Numbered from the stretch's first letter, positions 46,216-55,191 are shown. The stretch: 64,000 nt of DNA from Falsiroseomonas frigidaquae (GCF_012163145.1 NZ_JAAVTX010000002.1:310001-374000), one strand, 5' to 3'. Notes: generated by a model not told the origin, from the sequence alone. A program made the numbers and translations.

Positions 46216-47061
46216 ATGTCCCCTGCCACCATGGCCGGCTGCGGCGCGCTGGCGCTTTGGGCCTTCCTCGCCCTGTTCAGCAGGCTCGCCGCCGGCATCC
46301 CGCCGCTGCAGCTCACCGCGATGGGTTTCGCGGTGGGCGGGACGGTGGGGCTTGCGGTGGTGGCCGCCACCGGGCGGCTTGGCCTGCTGCGCCAGCCGCC
46401 GCTCGCTTGGCTGCACGGCGTTGGCGGGCTGTTCGGCTACCACGCCCTGTACTTCCTGGCCCTGGCGCTGGCGCCGGCGGTCGAGGCGAACCTGCTCAAC
46501 TACCTCTGGCCGCTGCTGATCGTGCTGCTCTCGGCACCGCTTCGCGGGCTGCGGCTCGGCCCGGCCCGGCTGTCCGGGGTGGCACTGGGCTTCGCGGGCT
46601 GCGCCCTGCTGGTCGGTACCGGGGCGTCCTTCCCGCCCGGCGCGGCGCCGGGCCTGCTCGCGGCCGTGGGCGCGGCGGTCGTGTGGTCGGTCTATTCTGT
46701 CACCGCCGGCACGCCGCGCCTGGTGCGGGTGCCAACCGAGGCGGTCGCCGGCTTCTGCCTCGGTACGGCGGTGCTGGCCACGGCGGCGCATCTGGCCTTC
46801 GAGACGACGGTGCTGCCGAATGCCGGGGAGGCGCTGGCAGTACTGGGGCTCGGCCTCGGCCCGGTCGGGGCGTCCTTCTTCCTGTGGGACATCGGCATGA
46901 AGCGCGGCGACCCGCGGCTGCTCGGCACGCTGGCCTATGCGGTGCCTGTCGCCTCCACGCTGCTGCTGATCCTGGCCGGGCACGGCGAGTTCAGTGCCAA
47001 GGTGGTGCTGGCGACGCTGATGGTCACGGGCGGGGGCTTCGTCGCGGCGAAGGCGCGCTAA
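46216..47061 (+). CDS. DMT superfamily transporter, EamA family
   Basis: The 281-residue protein has about ten membrane helices in two EamA repeats. GYHALYFLALALAPAVEANLLNYLWPLLIVLL and the second-repeat FFLWDIGMKRGDPRLLGTLAYAVPVASTLLLI are typical of the YddG-like subgroup, which exports aromatic amino acids or similar solutes; substrate is unproven. Its last codons (VAAKAR and stop) are duplicated just downstream. It is convergent with the methyltransferase gene. Confidence 0.85.
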   Translation: MSPATMAGCGALALWAFLALFSRLAAGIPPLQLTAMGFAVGGTVGLAVVAATGRLGLLRQPPLAWLHGVGGLFGYHALYFLALALAPAVEANLLNYLWPLLIVLLSAPLRGLRLGPARLSGVALGFAGCALLVGTGASFPPGAAPGLLAAVGAAVVWSVYSVTAGTPRLVRVPTEAVAGFCLGTAVLATAAHLAFETTVLPNAGEALAVLGLGLGPVGASFFLWDIGMKRGDPRLLGTLAYAVPVASTLLLILAGHGEFSAKVVLATLMVTGGGFVAAKAR

Positions 47062-47086
47062 TCACCGTCGCGGCGAAGGCGCGCTA
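47040..47086. repeat. 21 bp duplication of the EamA transporter 3' end
   Basis: The 21-mer ending the gene (47040-47060) recurs exactly at 47066-47086 with 5 bp between. The first copy runs into TAA and the second into TAG, so the duplicated segment carries a second stop for the same C-terminal codons. Confidence 0.9.
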
Positions 47087-47108
47087 GTCCTGGCTAAGGC
47101 GTGCCGGT

Positions 47109-47717
47109 TCAGCCCGGCTTCCGCAGCAGCGCCCGCACCACCTCGGCGTGGCCCTGGTGGCGTGGGCCTTCATCCAGCGCCACGGTACCTTCCAGCAGCT
47201 CCAGCACCTCCAGCCCGCCGAACAGTTCCTCGACGATGGCGCGGGACCAGAGCAGCTCCGGCATCTTCGGCCCGCCGCTGCGGCGGCCCTGCTGCGCCGG
47301 GGTGAAGCACTCCAGCGCCAGCAGCCCGCCCGGCGCCAGGGCGCGCAAGGCCCCCGCCGCCGCCGCCGCGCGGTCCGCCGGCGGCAGGTGCAGGTAGATC
47401 CAGGCCACCAGATCGAAGCCGGCTTCGGGATAATCCCAGGCGGCGGCATCCGCCGTCACCGTCGCCAGCGCCACGCCCCGCGACACGGCCAGCGCGGCCG
47501 CCTTGGTGGAGCCGACCGGCGACCAGTCCAGCGAGGTCGTCGCCAGCCCCTGTCCCGCCAGCCAGACGCCGTTGCGCCCTTCCCCATCGCCCAGCGCCAG
47601 CGCCCGCATCCCCGGCCGCAGCCAGGGGCGCAGGCTCTCCAGGTAGCGGTTCGGCGCCTCCCCGAACTGGAAGCCGCCGCCCTGGTAGCGTTCATCCCAG
47701 GCGAGGGAGGTGCTCAT
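47109..47717 (-). CDS. Class I SAM-dependent methyltransferase
   Basis: The ATG at 47717 overlaps the stop of the upstream cupin gene by 4 bp and gives 202 residues. It has the TehB/thiopurine-type layout: WDERYQGGGFQFGEAPNRYL at the N-terminus, RALALGDGEGRNGVWLAGQG as SAM motif I, FDLVAWIYLHLPP and LAPGGLLALECFTPAQQGR. The longer frame upstream is antisense to other coding sequence and rejected. It may methylate a small molecule. It ends a three-gene minus-strand unit with the cupin and GST genes. Confidence 0.83.
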   Translation of the reverse strand: MSTSLAWDERYQGGGFQFGEAPNRYLESLRPWLRPGMRALALGDGEGRNGVWLAGQGLATTSLDWSPVGSTKAAALAVSRGVALATVTADAAAWDYPEAGFDLVAWIYLHLPPADRAAAAAGALRALAPGGLLALECFTPAQQGRRSGGPKMPELLWSRAIVEELFGGLEVLELLEGTVALDEGPRHQGHAEVVRALLRKPG

Positions 47718-48163
47718 GAACCCGGTTCCCAACCTGGCGGCGCCAGCTCGAAGCCGGCGAAGTGGAAGGCCGGGGAGACGGTGCAGGAGACCAGGCTCCA
47801 GCGATCCGCGACCGGCCAGGCGGCCTGCCACCAGCCCGGTGGCACCACGCCCATCAGTTCGTGCCCCGCCCCCAACCCCGGTCCGAGCAGAATCTCCCGG
47901 TCCACCGCCGTGCCGTCCCGCGACAGCGCCAGCAGCAACGGCCCGCCGCCCTGCCAGAGCCAGCATTCGGCGGCGTCCACACGGTGCCAATGGCTGCGCG
48001 CGCCGGCCTCCAGCAGGAAATGGATCGCCGTACCGGCGCCACGCCCGTCGCCTTCGGGCTGGTCGCGCCAGACCTCGCGGTAATGGCCGCCCTCCGGATG
48101 CGGCGCCAGGCGCAGCGCGGCCACCACCTCCGCCGCGCCCAGTTCCGGATCATCAAGTCGCAT
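47714..48163 (-). CDS. Cupin domain protein (DUF985)
   Basis: From the ATG at 48163 the product is 149 residues. It matches the cupin_5/DUF985 family: LRLAPHPEGGHYREVWRD, AIHFLLEAGARSHWHRVDAAECWLWQGG, LMGVVPPGWWQAAWPV and LVSCTVSPAFHFAGFEL. The HWHRVDAAE segment holds probable metal ligands in a beta-barrel. Function is unknown for the family; some members are linked to sugar or stress metabolism. It is coupled to the downstream methyltransferase and 13 bp after the GST gene. Confidence 0.85.
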   Translation of the reverse strand: MRLDDPELGAAEVVAALRLAPHPEGGHYREVWRDQPEGDGRGAGTAIHFLLEAGARSHWHRVDAAECWLWQGGGPLLLALSRDGTAVDREILLGPGLGAGHELMGVVPPGWWQAAWPVADRWSLVSCTVSPAFHFAGFELAPPGWEPGS

Positions 48164-48176
48164 CAGCGGGCGCCCT

Positions 48177-48794
48177 TCAGCCTGGCGGCGCCGTGCGCGC
48201 CAGCGCCGGCAGGCGGGAAACCTCGGCGAACCAGTCGGCCAGCCGCGGATGCTGGGCGCGCCAGGGCTCGTCGGCGAAGCGGAAATCCAGGTAGCCGAGG
48301 GCGCAGGCCGCCGCGACCTCGCCGATATCGGCGAGCCCCCCTTTCTCGGCGAAACCGGTCGGCGGGTCCTGCTCCAGCACCGCCAGGCCGCGTTGCACCG
48401 CCGCCTTCTGGCGGGCGATGAAGGCCAGTCGGGTGTCGTCCATCGGCTTGCCGAAGCGCATCCGCCGCGCCACCGCCGCATCCATGATGCCATCCGCCAG
48501 CGCGTGCCGTACCTGCGCGCCGATCCGCGCCTCGCTGCCGGTCGGCGGGAACAGCGGCGGGGCCTCGCCCAGATTGTCGAGGTATTCGCAGATCACCCGG
48601 CTGTCGAAGACCGCGCGGCCGTCATCCGTCACCAGCGCCGGCACCTTCGACAGCGGATTGTCCTGCAGCAGGCTGTCCGGGGAGGCGTGCGGGTCGGTGA
48701 CCATGATCTCGATGCGCCCCTCGATCCCGCGCAGGATGGCGCAGGCCATGACCTTTCGGGCGAAGGGGCTGGCATGGGCGTGATGCAGTTTCAT
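48177..48794 (-). CDS. Glutathione S-transferase family protein
   Basis: The 205-residue protein has the thioredoxin-like N-terminal domain (HHAHASPFARKVMACA, NPLSKVPALVTDDGRAVFDSRVICEYLD) with the SPFARKV active-site region and a helical C-terminal domain. It likely conjugates glutathione or acts in detoxification or reduction. First gene of the GST-cupin-methyltransferase unit. Confidence 0.9.
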   Translation of the reverse strand: MKLHHAHASPFARKVMACAILRGIEGRIEIMVTDPHASPDSLLQDNPLSKVPALVTDDGRAVFDSRVICEYLDNLGEAPPLFPPTGSEARIGAQVRHALADGIMDAAVARRMRFGKPMDDTRLAFIARQKAAVQRGLAVLEQDPPTGFAEKGGLADIGEVAAACALGYLDFRFADEPWRAQHPRLADWFAEVSRLPALARTAPPG

Positions 48795-48925
48795 CGGGCA
48801 ATCCCTGGTGACGGCGCACCGGACCGATCCTTGGCCCGCTGCTTGCGGTGCAGCATGCCAAGGATCGGCGCCCAGCGGAATGAAAGCTTCGCGGCGGCCC
48901 AGCCCCCCGGAATAGGCCCGCGGAA

Positions 48926-49663
48926 TCAGCCCCGGAAGTGGTTCTTCGCCTCCCGCCGCGCGGTGAACTCGGCCAGGTCGCGGGCGCGGAAATAGGGGTT
49001 GGCCACCAATTCCTGCGCCAGCGTGGTCGGCACCGTCGGGCGGCCCGCGGCACGCAGCGCGCTGGCCGCCTCGGCTTCCGCGCGCAGCGCCTTGTTGCCG
49101 GGCTCGATGGTCAGGGCGAAGCGGGCATTCGCCTCGGTGTATTCATGGCCGCAGCAGAAGCGCGTATCCGGCGGCAGCTTGGCCAGGCGCTGGAAGGATT
49201 TGAACAGCGCCTCCATGCCGCCCGGCTCCAGCGGCCGGCCGCAGCCCAGCGCGAAGACCACGTCGCCGCACAGCAGGAAGTGGTCGGCGGCGAAGTGGAA
49301 GGCGATGTGGCCGGTGGTGTGGCCGGGCAGGTGCATCACCTTGGCCTCCGCGGCGCCGAAATGCACCGTGTCGCCCTCATCCACCGCCAGGTCCAGCTTC
49401 GGCAGCCGGTGCGCGTCCGGCTTGCCGCCAATGATGCGGGCCTCCGGGAAGCGCGCCTTCAGCTCCGCCACGCCATCGATGTGGTCGCCATGGTGGTGCG
49501 TCAGCAGGATGGCATCCAGCTTGCCGCCGGCGGCCTCAACCGCCGCGATGGCAGGCGCCGCCTCGCCGGGGTCGCAGATCGCCACCGCGCCGGTGGGTCC
49601 GTCCCGCAGCAGCCACAGGTAATTGTCCTCGAGGCAGGGAACCGCCTCCACCTTTACCGCCAT
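48926..49663 (-). CDS. gloB: Hydroxyacylglutathione hydrolase (glyoxalase II)
   Basis: The ATG at 49663, after gggaaggtgagcg, gives 245 residues; the much longer open frame upstream is a shadow. Metallo-beta-lactamase-fold motifs are complete: THHHGDHIDG, LPGHTTGH, LCGDVVFALGCGR and the C-terminal CCGHEYTEANARFA substrate-binding helix. It hydrolyses S-lactoylglutathione to lactate and glutathione in methylglyoxal detoxification. It is divergent from a methyltransferase gene. Confidence 0.93.
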   Translation of the reverse strand: MAVKVEAVPCLEDNYLWLLRDGPTGAVAICDPGEAAPAIAAVEAAGGKLDAILLTHHHGDHIDGVAELKARFPEARIIGGKPDAHRLPKLDLAVDEGDTVHFGAAEAKVMHLPGHTTGHIAFHFAADHFLLCGDVVFALGCGRPLEPGGMEALFKSFQRLAKLPPDTRFCCGHEYTEANARFALTIEPGNKALRAEAEAASALRAAGRPTVPTTLAQELVANPYFRARDLAEFTARREAKNHFRG

Positions 49664-49725
49664 CGCGCTCACCTTCCCATGCTGCCCCGGTCCAAACAGG
49701 GACCATTCCCTCCTATATCCCCGGC

Positions 49726-50463
49726 ATGACGACCGAGGTCCATGGTTTGCTGGGGTTCTACCGATCCCCGGGCGGCGCGGTGGCGGCCAGGCTGGTGCGG
49801 GACCGGCTGGCGGCGCTGTGGCCGATGCTGCCGGGCCAGGCGCTGCTCGGCATCGGCCATGCCGCCCCCTACCTGGATTTGTGGCAGCGGGAGGCGGAGC
49901 GCTGCATCGCCCTGACCCCCGCGCATGGCACCCTCGCCCCATGGCCGCCCGCCACGGCTGAGGGACAGGCCCGCAGCGCCAGCCTGCTGGCGGAGGAGGA
50001 GGCATTGCCCTTCGCCGATTCCAGCTTCGACCGCGTGCTGCTGGTGCACGGGCTGGAAGCCGCGGAGCACGCCCGGCGCATGCTGCGGGAGGTCTGGCGC
50101 GTATTGCGTGACGACGGCCGGCTGATCGTGGTGGTGCCCAACCGCCTCGGCATCTGGGCGCAGCTGGAACGCACTCCCTTCGGCCATGGCCAACCCTATT
50201 CGGCCGGCCAGCTGTCCCGCCTGCTGGCCCGGCACCTGTTCCGGGAACGGCAGCGGGAGGCGGCGCTGTTCCTGCCGCCGATCGGCCTGCGCATCCTGTC
50301 CCCCATCGCCACCCCCTGCGAGGTCTTCGGCCGCGCCATCCTGCCGCGGCTGGCCGGCGTGGTGCTGCTGGAGGCGGAGAAGGACCTGCTGGCGGCGATG
50401 CCGGCCGGCGCCCCGGCCAAGCGGCGGCGCGTGGTGATGCCGGCCCAGGCCTCGCCGGCCTGA
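49726..50463 (+). CDS. Class I SAM-dependent methyltransferase, gloB-divergent
   Basis: The 245-residue protein has a methyltransferase-11-like core: LLGIGHAAPYLDLW is a degenerate motif I, EEEALPFADSSFDRVLLVHGLE is the post-motif acidic loop, and MLREVWRVLRDDGRLIVVVPNRLGIWA is typical of the family. This subgroup is often found opposite gloB in alphaproteobacteria, but its substrate is unknown. Motif I has GIGHA instead of the usual GxGxG, so SAM binding needs testing. Confidence 0.8.
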   Translation: MTTEVHGLLGFYRSPGGAVAARLVRDRLAALWPMLPGQALLGIGHAAPYLDLWQREAERCIALTPAHGTLAPWPPATAEGQARSASLLAEEEALPFADSSFDRVLLVHGLEAAEHARRMLREVWRVLRDDGRLIVVVPNRLGIWAQLERTPFGHGQPYSAGQLSRLLARHLFRERQREAALFLPPIGLRILSPIATPCEVFGRAILPRLAGVVLLEAEKDLLAAMPAGAPAKRRRVVMPAQASPA

Positions 50464-50591
50464 CCGGGATCGGCCCGCCGCGCCCGCGGAAACGCATTCT
50501 TCACCCACCACTGCCACACTGCACCTCCCCGCGCGGCGACCAGATTGCACGCGGTAGCCCCGGCCACGGGCCGCCACGGAGATGCCAGCAC

Positions 50592-51203
50592 ATGTCAGTG
50601 ACGACCGAATCGACTGAGCAGTTTCGCGACGCGGTGCGGGCCGAACTGCACCCGGCGCTGGCCGACCTGCAGCGCTTCATGGATCGCCGCATCGCCGAAC
50701 TCAGCGCCGAGCTGCATGCCAGCGTCGAGATCGCCGACATGGGCGAGGAGCAGATGAAGACGGAGCTGGCGCGGATCCACGACCAGATCGGCCAGCTCGT
50801 CGCCATGCCGGCCGCAGCCACCCGCAACAGCGGGCTGGAGCTGGAGGCGGTGGTGCAGGCCACGGAAGCCGCCGCCAACACCATCATGGAAGCGGCGGAG
50901 GCGATCCAGGTCTGGGTGGCCGGCGGGGCCCAGGACAAGGATGCGGTGGCCGCCATCGCCGCCCGGGTGAATTCCATCTTCGAGGCCTGCAGCTTTCAGG
51001 ACGTGACCGGCCAGCGCATCCGCCGGGCCATCCAGCACCTGCAACAGGTGGAGAACATGCTGGAGACGATGATCCCGGACGGCACCCGCCCGGAAGTGCC
51101 GCGCCAGCAGGTGGAGGTGAAGACCGCCATCCGCACCGTCGAAACCCCCACCGGCGGCGACCTTGGCCAAGCCGCGATCGACGCCCTGCTCGACGATTTC
51201 TGA
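50592..51203 (+). CDS. cheZ: Protein phosphatase CheZ
   Basis: The 203-residue protein is mostly helical with the CheZ catalytic stretch CSFQDVTGQRIRRA (the glutamine acts on phospho-CheY) near residue 140 and a C-terminal CheY-binding tail AAIDALLDDF. CheZ dephosphorylates CheY-P to reset flagellar or chemotaxis signalling. No cheA, cheY, mcp or flagellar gene is visible nearby. It is convergent with the RTX protein gene, 6 bp apart. Confidence 0.85.
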   Translation: MSVTTESTEQFRDAVRAELHPALADLQRFMDRRIAELSAELHASVEIADMGEEQMKTELARIHDQIGQLVAMPAAATRNSGLELEAVVQATEAAANTIMEAAEAIQVWVAGGAQDKDAVAAIAARVNSIFEACSFQDVTGQRIRRAIQHLQQVENMLETMIPDGTRPEVPRQQVEVKTAIRTVETPTGGDLGQAAIDALLDDF

Positions 51204-51209
51204 GCCGCG

Positions 51210-53723
51210 CTACAGGATGAAGTCGTCCGCCGTCAGCACTGTCGGCGCGGCGAAGTTCAGGCTGATGCCGGTGCCGCCGGAGGTGGTGACCACCACATAG
51301 GGGTATTCGTAGCCCGGCGGGCTGCTGGCGATGTCGAGTGCGGCGAAATCGGCATAGCCGAAGGCGCTGAGGTCGATCAGGTCCTCGCCCTGCTGGAAAT
51401 CCTGGATGCTGTCCTGGCCGTGGCCGGGGGCGAAGACGAAGATGTCCCCGCCGCCCGCGCCGGCATAGACCTGCTCCGCCGCCCCATCGATGAACATGTC
51501 GCCCTGGCTGGTGCCGACGAAGCTCTCGAAGCGCGCGATGGTGGCGCCCGCCTGGCCGGCCAGGCTCAGCAGCCCGGCCGCCACATCCACCACCGCGCCG
51601 GACATCGGCACCCCTGACAGCGCCACGCCGGCCAGGTCCAGCGTGTCCTGCCCCGCCTCGCCATCGAAGCGGTTGCCGGCGAAATCCAGCTCGGTCGCGG
51701 CCCCTTCCATCTCGAGCGAAAGCTCCAGCAGGTCGTCACCCCCGCCCAGGGCGATCAGATTGTCGCGCAGGATGATCCGCGCAGTGCCGCCCGCGCCATC
51801 CGCCCCCGCCGCGCCATCCTGGCCGGGATGCACGGTGAGGAGGATGCCGGTCTCCTCGAACTGGCCGGTCTCCACATCCACCCCGGCCGGGCCACCGGCG
51901 CCGCCGCGGCCGCCCGCTCCGGCAAAGGCCGATGCCTCCAGCCGCACGGTGGTCACCGCCAGCCCCGCCGCTTCGACCCGGTTGCCGCTGAGCTCCGCCA
52001 CCGCGTCGCCACCGGCGCCACCGGCCCCGCCAGCACCCCCGATATCCCAGCGCTCATCACGAAAGCCGCTCAGCATGCCGTCGAATTCCTCGGCGTTGCC
52101 GGTGCTGCCGAAGCCGGCTGCGCCGCCATCGCCGCCCACCCCGCCATCGCCGCCGATCGCCTCGGCCGCCAGGTCGAGCTCGGCGATCTCGGAGGTTGCG
52201 ACAAGGAATCTGATCCGCGCGGCCGCGTCGCCGCCGGCACCGCCCACGCCGCCCGCGCCGCCTTCGCCGCCATCCGGCCCATCCGCCAGATCCGGATCGA
52301 AGATGCCATCGCCACCGGCACCGCCCGCGCCGCCGCTGCCACCCGCACCGCCCAGGGCGAAGGTGCCCAGCCACATCACCGCCCCCGGCGCGCGATCGGC
52401 GACGAAATCGAGGAGGCTGGCCAGCGCATCGCCAGCATCGCCGCCGGCCCCGCCAGCACCGCCGGAGCCACCCGGACTGGCCGTGTCGATCAGGCCGGAA
52501 ACCGGCTGGCCCTCCAGATCCAGCACCACGCTGCTGGCCTGCGCCGCGGAATCGCCGCCGCTGCCGCCCGCCCCGCCCTGGCCGCCATCGCCGCCGGTCG
52601 CATCGAGTTCGAGCAGCGAATCATCCAGCCCCACCACCGCGCCGAGCAGCCGCGCGCCGGCCGCCTCGGACCGCGCCGCGGCGTCGCCACCGGCGCCCCC
52701 CGCCTCGCCAGCCGCGCCATCCCCGCCGCGTGGGGTGGTGCGGACGTTCTGCGGCTCCCGGAACAGCAGGGTGGGCTCGGCATCCAGGCCGGCCGTGCCA
52801 TCCGCCCCCGCGCCACCCGCGCCGGCTTCCACCACGCCGCTACGCTCCAGGCGGTCGCTGCCCAGGCTGCCGGTCAGCAGGTCCGCGGCGCCGAACAGCA
52901 GGGCGTCGATCGATTCGCCCGCGGCGCCGGCGGCGCCCTCCACGCCGAGGCGCACCCGCTCCTCCTCCACCAGCAGCGGCTGACCGGCCGGGCCGAACAG
53001 CAGGGCGCCGCCCGCCAGATCGGACAGCGTCGTCTCGCGCAGCGTCAGGCGCAGGCCATCGAGGTCGATCCGCAGCACGCGGCCGATCTGCCGCGCGGCG
53101 TCCAGCAGCCCGGCGGCGGTCAGGCCCTCGAAGGCGGTGAAGTCCAGCAGGTCCTCGCCGGCGGTGAAATCCACCACCACCACCTCGCCTGCCTCCTGGC
53201 CGGAGAGGCGAGGATCGAAGCGGAACAAATCCGCGCCGCTGCCGCCGGTCAGCCGGTCGAAGCCGCCGCCGCCGGACAGGGTATCGGCGCCCGCCCCGCC
53301 GACGATGGTGTCACTGCCCAGGCCGCCGGCCAGCAGGTCGTCGCCGCCGCGCCCCACCAGCCGCAGCGCGGTGGTGATGCCGCCCGCCTGCACCGTCAGG
53401 TCCGCGGTGGCGATGCGCGCCAGGGTGACGGTGGCGGTGGGGCCCAGCGCGGCCTCGGCCATGGCGCCCAGCGTCAGGCTGGCGCTGTCGGAGGCGCGCA
53501 GCACCACCGTCTCGAAGCCGCGCAGCGCGGCGAAGGCGGCATCGGCCACCGCCAGCAGGCCGGGGGCCAGGATGCGCAGCGTATCGGTGCCGGCACCCGC
53601 CTGCACCGCCAGCCCGGGCGCCAGCAGCCCATCGGTGCCGAAGGTGACGAAGATGTCCGCCGCCTCGCTGCCATCCAGCAGCAGCGGCCCGCCCGTCAGC
53701 GGGTTGATCCGGAACAGCGCCAT
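51210..53723 (-). CDS. Large secreted-type RTX/glycine-rich repeat protein
   Basis: The 837-residue protein has no classical signal peptide. Residues about 125-165 carry RTX nonapeptides (GRGGDDLLAGGLGSDTIVGG, GADTLSGGGGFDRLTGGSG), which bind calcium and usually mark type I secretion. Residues about 320-640 are modules of GG(A/S)GG(A/S)GG blocks alternating with 25-40 residue hydrophobic beta-like segments (for example SSVVLDLEGQPVSGLID). The C-terminus again has RTX-like QVYAGAGGGDIFVFAPGHGQ and FQQGEDLIDLSAFG, then a strand-rich tail ending DDFIL typical of secretion signals. It is probably an extracellular or surface protein; no secretion genes adjoin. Confidence 0.85.
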   Translation of the reverse strand: MALFRINPLTGGPLLLDGSEAADIFVTFGTDGLLAPGLAVQAGAGTDTLRILAPGLLAVADAAFAALRGFETVVLRASDSASLTLGAMAEAALGPTATVTLARIATADLTVQAGGITTALRLVGRGGDDLLAGGLGSDTIVGGAGADTLSGGGGFDRLTGGSGADLFRFDPRLSGQEAGEVVVVDFTAGEDLLDFTAFEGLTAAGLLDAARQIGRVLRIDLDGLRLTLRETTLSDLAGGALLFGPAGQPLLVEEERVRLGVEGAAGAAGESIDALLFGAADLLTGSLGSDRLERSGVVEAGAGGAGADGTAGLDAEPTLLFREPQNVRTTPRGGDGAAGEAGGAGGDAAARSEAAGARLLGAVVGLDDSLLELDATGGDGGQGGAGGSGGDSAAQASSVVLDLEGQPVSGLIDTASPGGSGGAGGAGGDAGDALASLLDFVADRAPGAVMWLGTFALGGAGGSGGAGGAGGDGIFDPDLADGPDGGEGGAGGVGGAGGDAAARIRFLVATSEIAELDLAAEAIGGDGGVGGDGGAAGFGSTGNAEEFDGMLSGFRDERWDIGGAGGAGGAGGDAVAELSGNRVEAAGLAVTTVRLEASAFAGAGGRGGAGGPAGVDVETGQFEETGILLTVHPGQDGAAGADGAGGTARIILRDNLIALGGGDDLLELSLEMEGAATELDFAGNRFDGEAGQDTLDLAGVALSGVPMSGAVVDVAAGLLSLAGQAGATIARFESFVGTSQGDMFIDGAAEQVYAGAGGGDIFVFAPGHGQDSIQDFQQGEDLIDLSAFGYADFAALDIASSPPGYEYPYVVVTTSGGTGISLNFAAPTVLTADDFIL

Positions 53724-53894
53724 GATGTGTTTCCCCCGCCACGGCCGCCATTGCGCCGGAGCGGGGAAGATTAACCGCGCCGTAAGGCCGGTAAAGCGAC
53801 TAGTTGCGGCCGCGAAACACGATGTCGCGGCTGTTACCTCGGGCCATTGGCGTCACCCGCAACGCGGGGGCGTCGACGCGGCCTGAAATGCTCA

Positions 53895-54034
53895 GTCGCG
53901 TTCGACGCACATCGCGACGCCAGTCGCGTTCGACACACATCGCGACGCCAGTCGCGCTCGACGCACATCGCGACGCCAGTCGCGCTCGACGCACATCGCG
54001 ACGCTAGTCGCGCTCGACGCACATCGCGACGCCC
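53895..54034. repeat. 28 bp tandem repeat x5 covering the phaA 3' end
   Basis: Copies start at 53895, 53923, 53951, 53979 and 54007. They are nearly identical (the unit begins gtcgcg(c/t)tcgac(g/a)cacatcg). The copy at 54007 is the genuine end of phaA, encoding VAMCVERD on the minus strand; the last three bases of the copy at 53979 are cta and supply the TAG stop, whereas the others have cca (TGG). There are no spacers, so this is not a CRISPR array. Confidence 0.95.
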
Positions 54035-55191
54035 ATGCCGCCGCCGATGCACAGCGTCACCAGGCCGCGCTTCGCATCCCGCCGCGCCATCTCGAACAGC
54101 AGCGTGTTCAGCACCCGCGCGCCGGACGCGCCGATCGGATGGCCCAGCGCAATCGCGCCGCCATTCACATTGACCTTCGCCGGATCCCAGCCGAGGTCCT
54201 TGTTCACCGCGCAGGCCTGCGCCGCGAAGGCCTCATTCGCCTCGATCAGGTCGAGGGAGGCGATGTCCCACCCGGCCTTCTTCAGCGCCTTGCGGCTGGC
54301 CGGGATCGGCCCGGTGCCCATGATGGAGGGGTCGACGCCCGCCGTCGCCCAGGACACGATGCGCGCCATCGGCGTCACGCCGCGCTTCTGCGCCTCGGCG
54401 GCGGACATCACCACCACGGCGGCCGCACCGTCATTGATGCCCGACGCATTGCCGGCGGTCACCGTGCCCTCCTTGCTGAAGGCCGGGCGCAGCTTGGCCA
54501 GCACGTCGATGGTGGTCTCCGGGCGCGGATACTCGTCCTCCGTCACCACGGTGTCGCCCTTGCGGCCCTTCACGGTGACCGGGGTGATCTCGTCCTTGAA
54601 GCGGCCCGCCTTCATCGCCTCGCCGGCCTTGCGCTGGCTGGCGGCGGCGAATTCATCCTGTTCCTGGCGCGTCAGCTGGAACTTCTGCGCCACGTTCTCG
54701 GCCGTGCTGCCCATGTGGTAGCCGTGGAAGGCATCCCACAGCCCGTCCTTGATCATGGTGTCGACCATGGCGAGGTCGCCCATCTTCTGCCCGGCGCGGA
54801 GATTCGCGCAGTGCGGCGCCTGGGTCATGCTCTCCTGCCCGCCGGCCACCACGATGCTGGCGTCGCCACAGGAAATCTGCTGCGCCGCCAGCGCCACCGC
54901 CCGCAGGCCGGAGCCGCAGAGCTGGTTGATGCCGAAGGCGGTGCGCTCGACCGGGATGCCGGCGGCGATCGCCGCCTGGCGGGCCGGGTTCTGGCCGGCG
55001 CCCGCGGTCAGGATCTGGCCGAGGATGACCTCATCCACCTCCTCCGGCGCCACGCCGGCGCGTTCCAGCGCGGCCCGGATGGCAACCGTGCCCAGCACAT
55101 GCGCCGGCAGGCTGGAGAAGACGCCGTTGAAGGAGCCCACGGGCGTGCGGGCGGCGGAGGCGATGACGATATCGGATGCGCTGGCGGACAT
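54004..55191 (-). CDS. phaA: Acetyl-CoA acetyltransferase (beta-ketothiolase)
   Basis: The ATG at 55191, after aaggagccccagggccc, gives 395 residues. It condenses two acetyl-CoA to acetoacetyl-CoA for PHB synthesis. Thiolase signatures are [11 protein letters not shown] with the nucleophilic cysteine near residue 89, [19 protein letters not shown] with the histidine, and [10 protein letters not shown] with the second cysteine. The last codons and TAG stop lie in a 28 bp tandem repeat. It is 92 bp downstream of phaC. Confidence 0.95.
   Translation of the reverse strand: MSASASDIVIASAARTPVGSFNGVFSSLPAHVLGTVAIRAALERAGVAPEEVDEVILGQILTAGAGQNPARQAAIAAGIPVERTAFGINQLCGSGLRAVALAAQQISCGDASIVVAGGQESMTQAPHCANLRAGQKMGDLAMVDTMIKDGLWDAFHGYHMGSTAENVAQKFQLTRQEQDEFAAASQRKAGEAMKAGRFKDEITPVTVKGRKGDTVVTEDEYPRPETTIDVLAKLRPAFSKEGTVTAGNASGINDGAAAVVVMSAAEAQKRGVTPMARIVSWATAGVDPSIMGTGPIPASRKALKKAGWDIASLDLIEANEAFAAQACAVNKDLGWDPAKVNVNGGAIALGHPIGASGARVLNTLLFEMARRDAKRGLVTLCIGGGMGVAMCVERD

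Noticed and set aside
48926-50497. 523-residue version of gloB
   Set aside because: The extra N-terminal part is Pro/Arg/Ala-rich and antisense to the methyltransferase gene; the ATG at 49663 has a good ribosome site.
53895-54034. CRISPR-like direct repeats of 28 bp
   Set aside because: Units are contiguous with no spacers, they match the phaA coding end, and no cas genes occur.
53800-54052. Several 60-70 codon frames through the 28 bp array
   Set aside because: They only translate the repeat units in different frames and have no ribosome sites.
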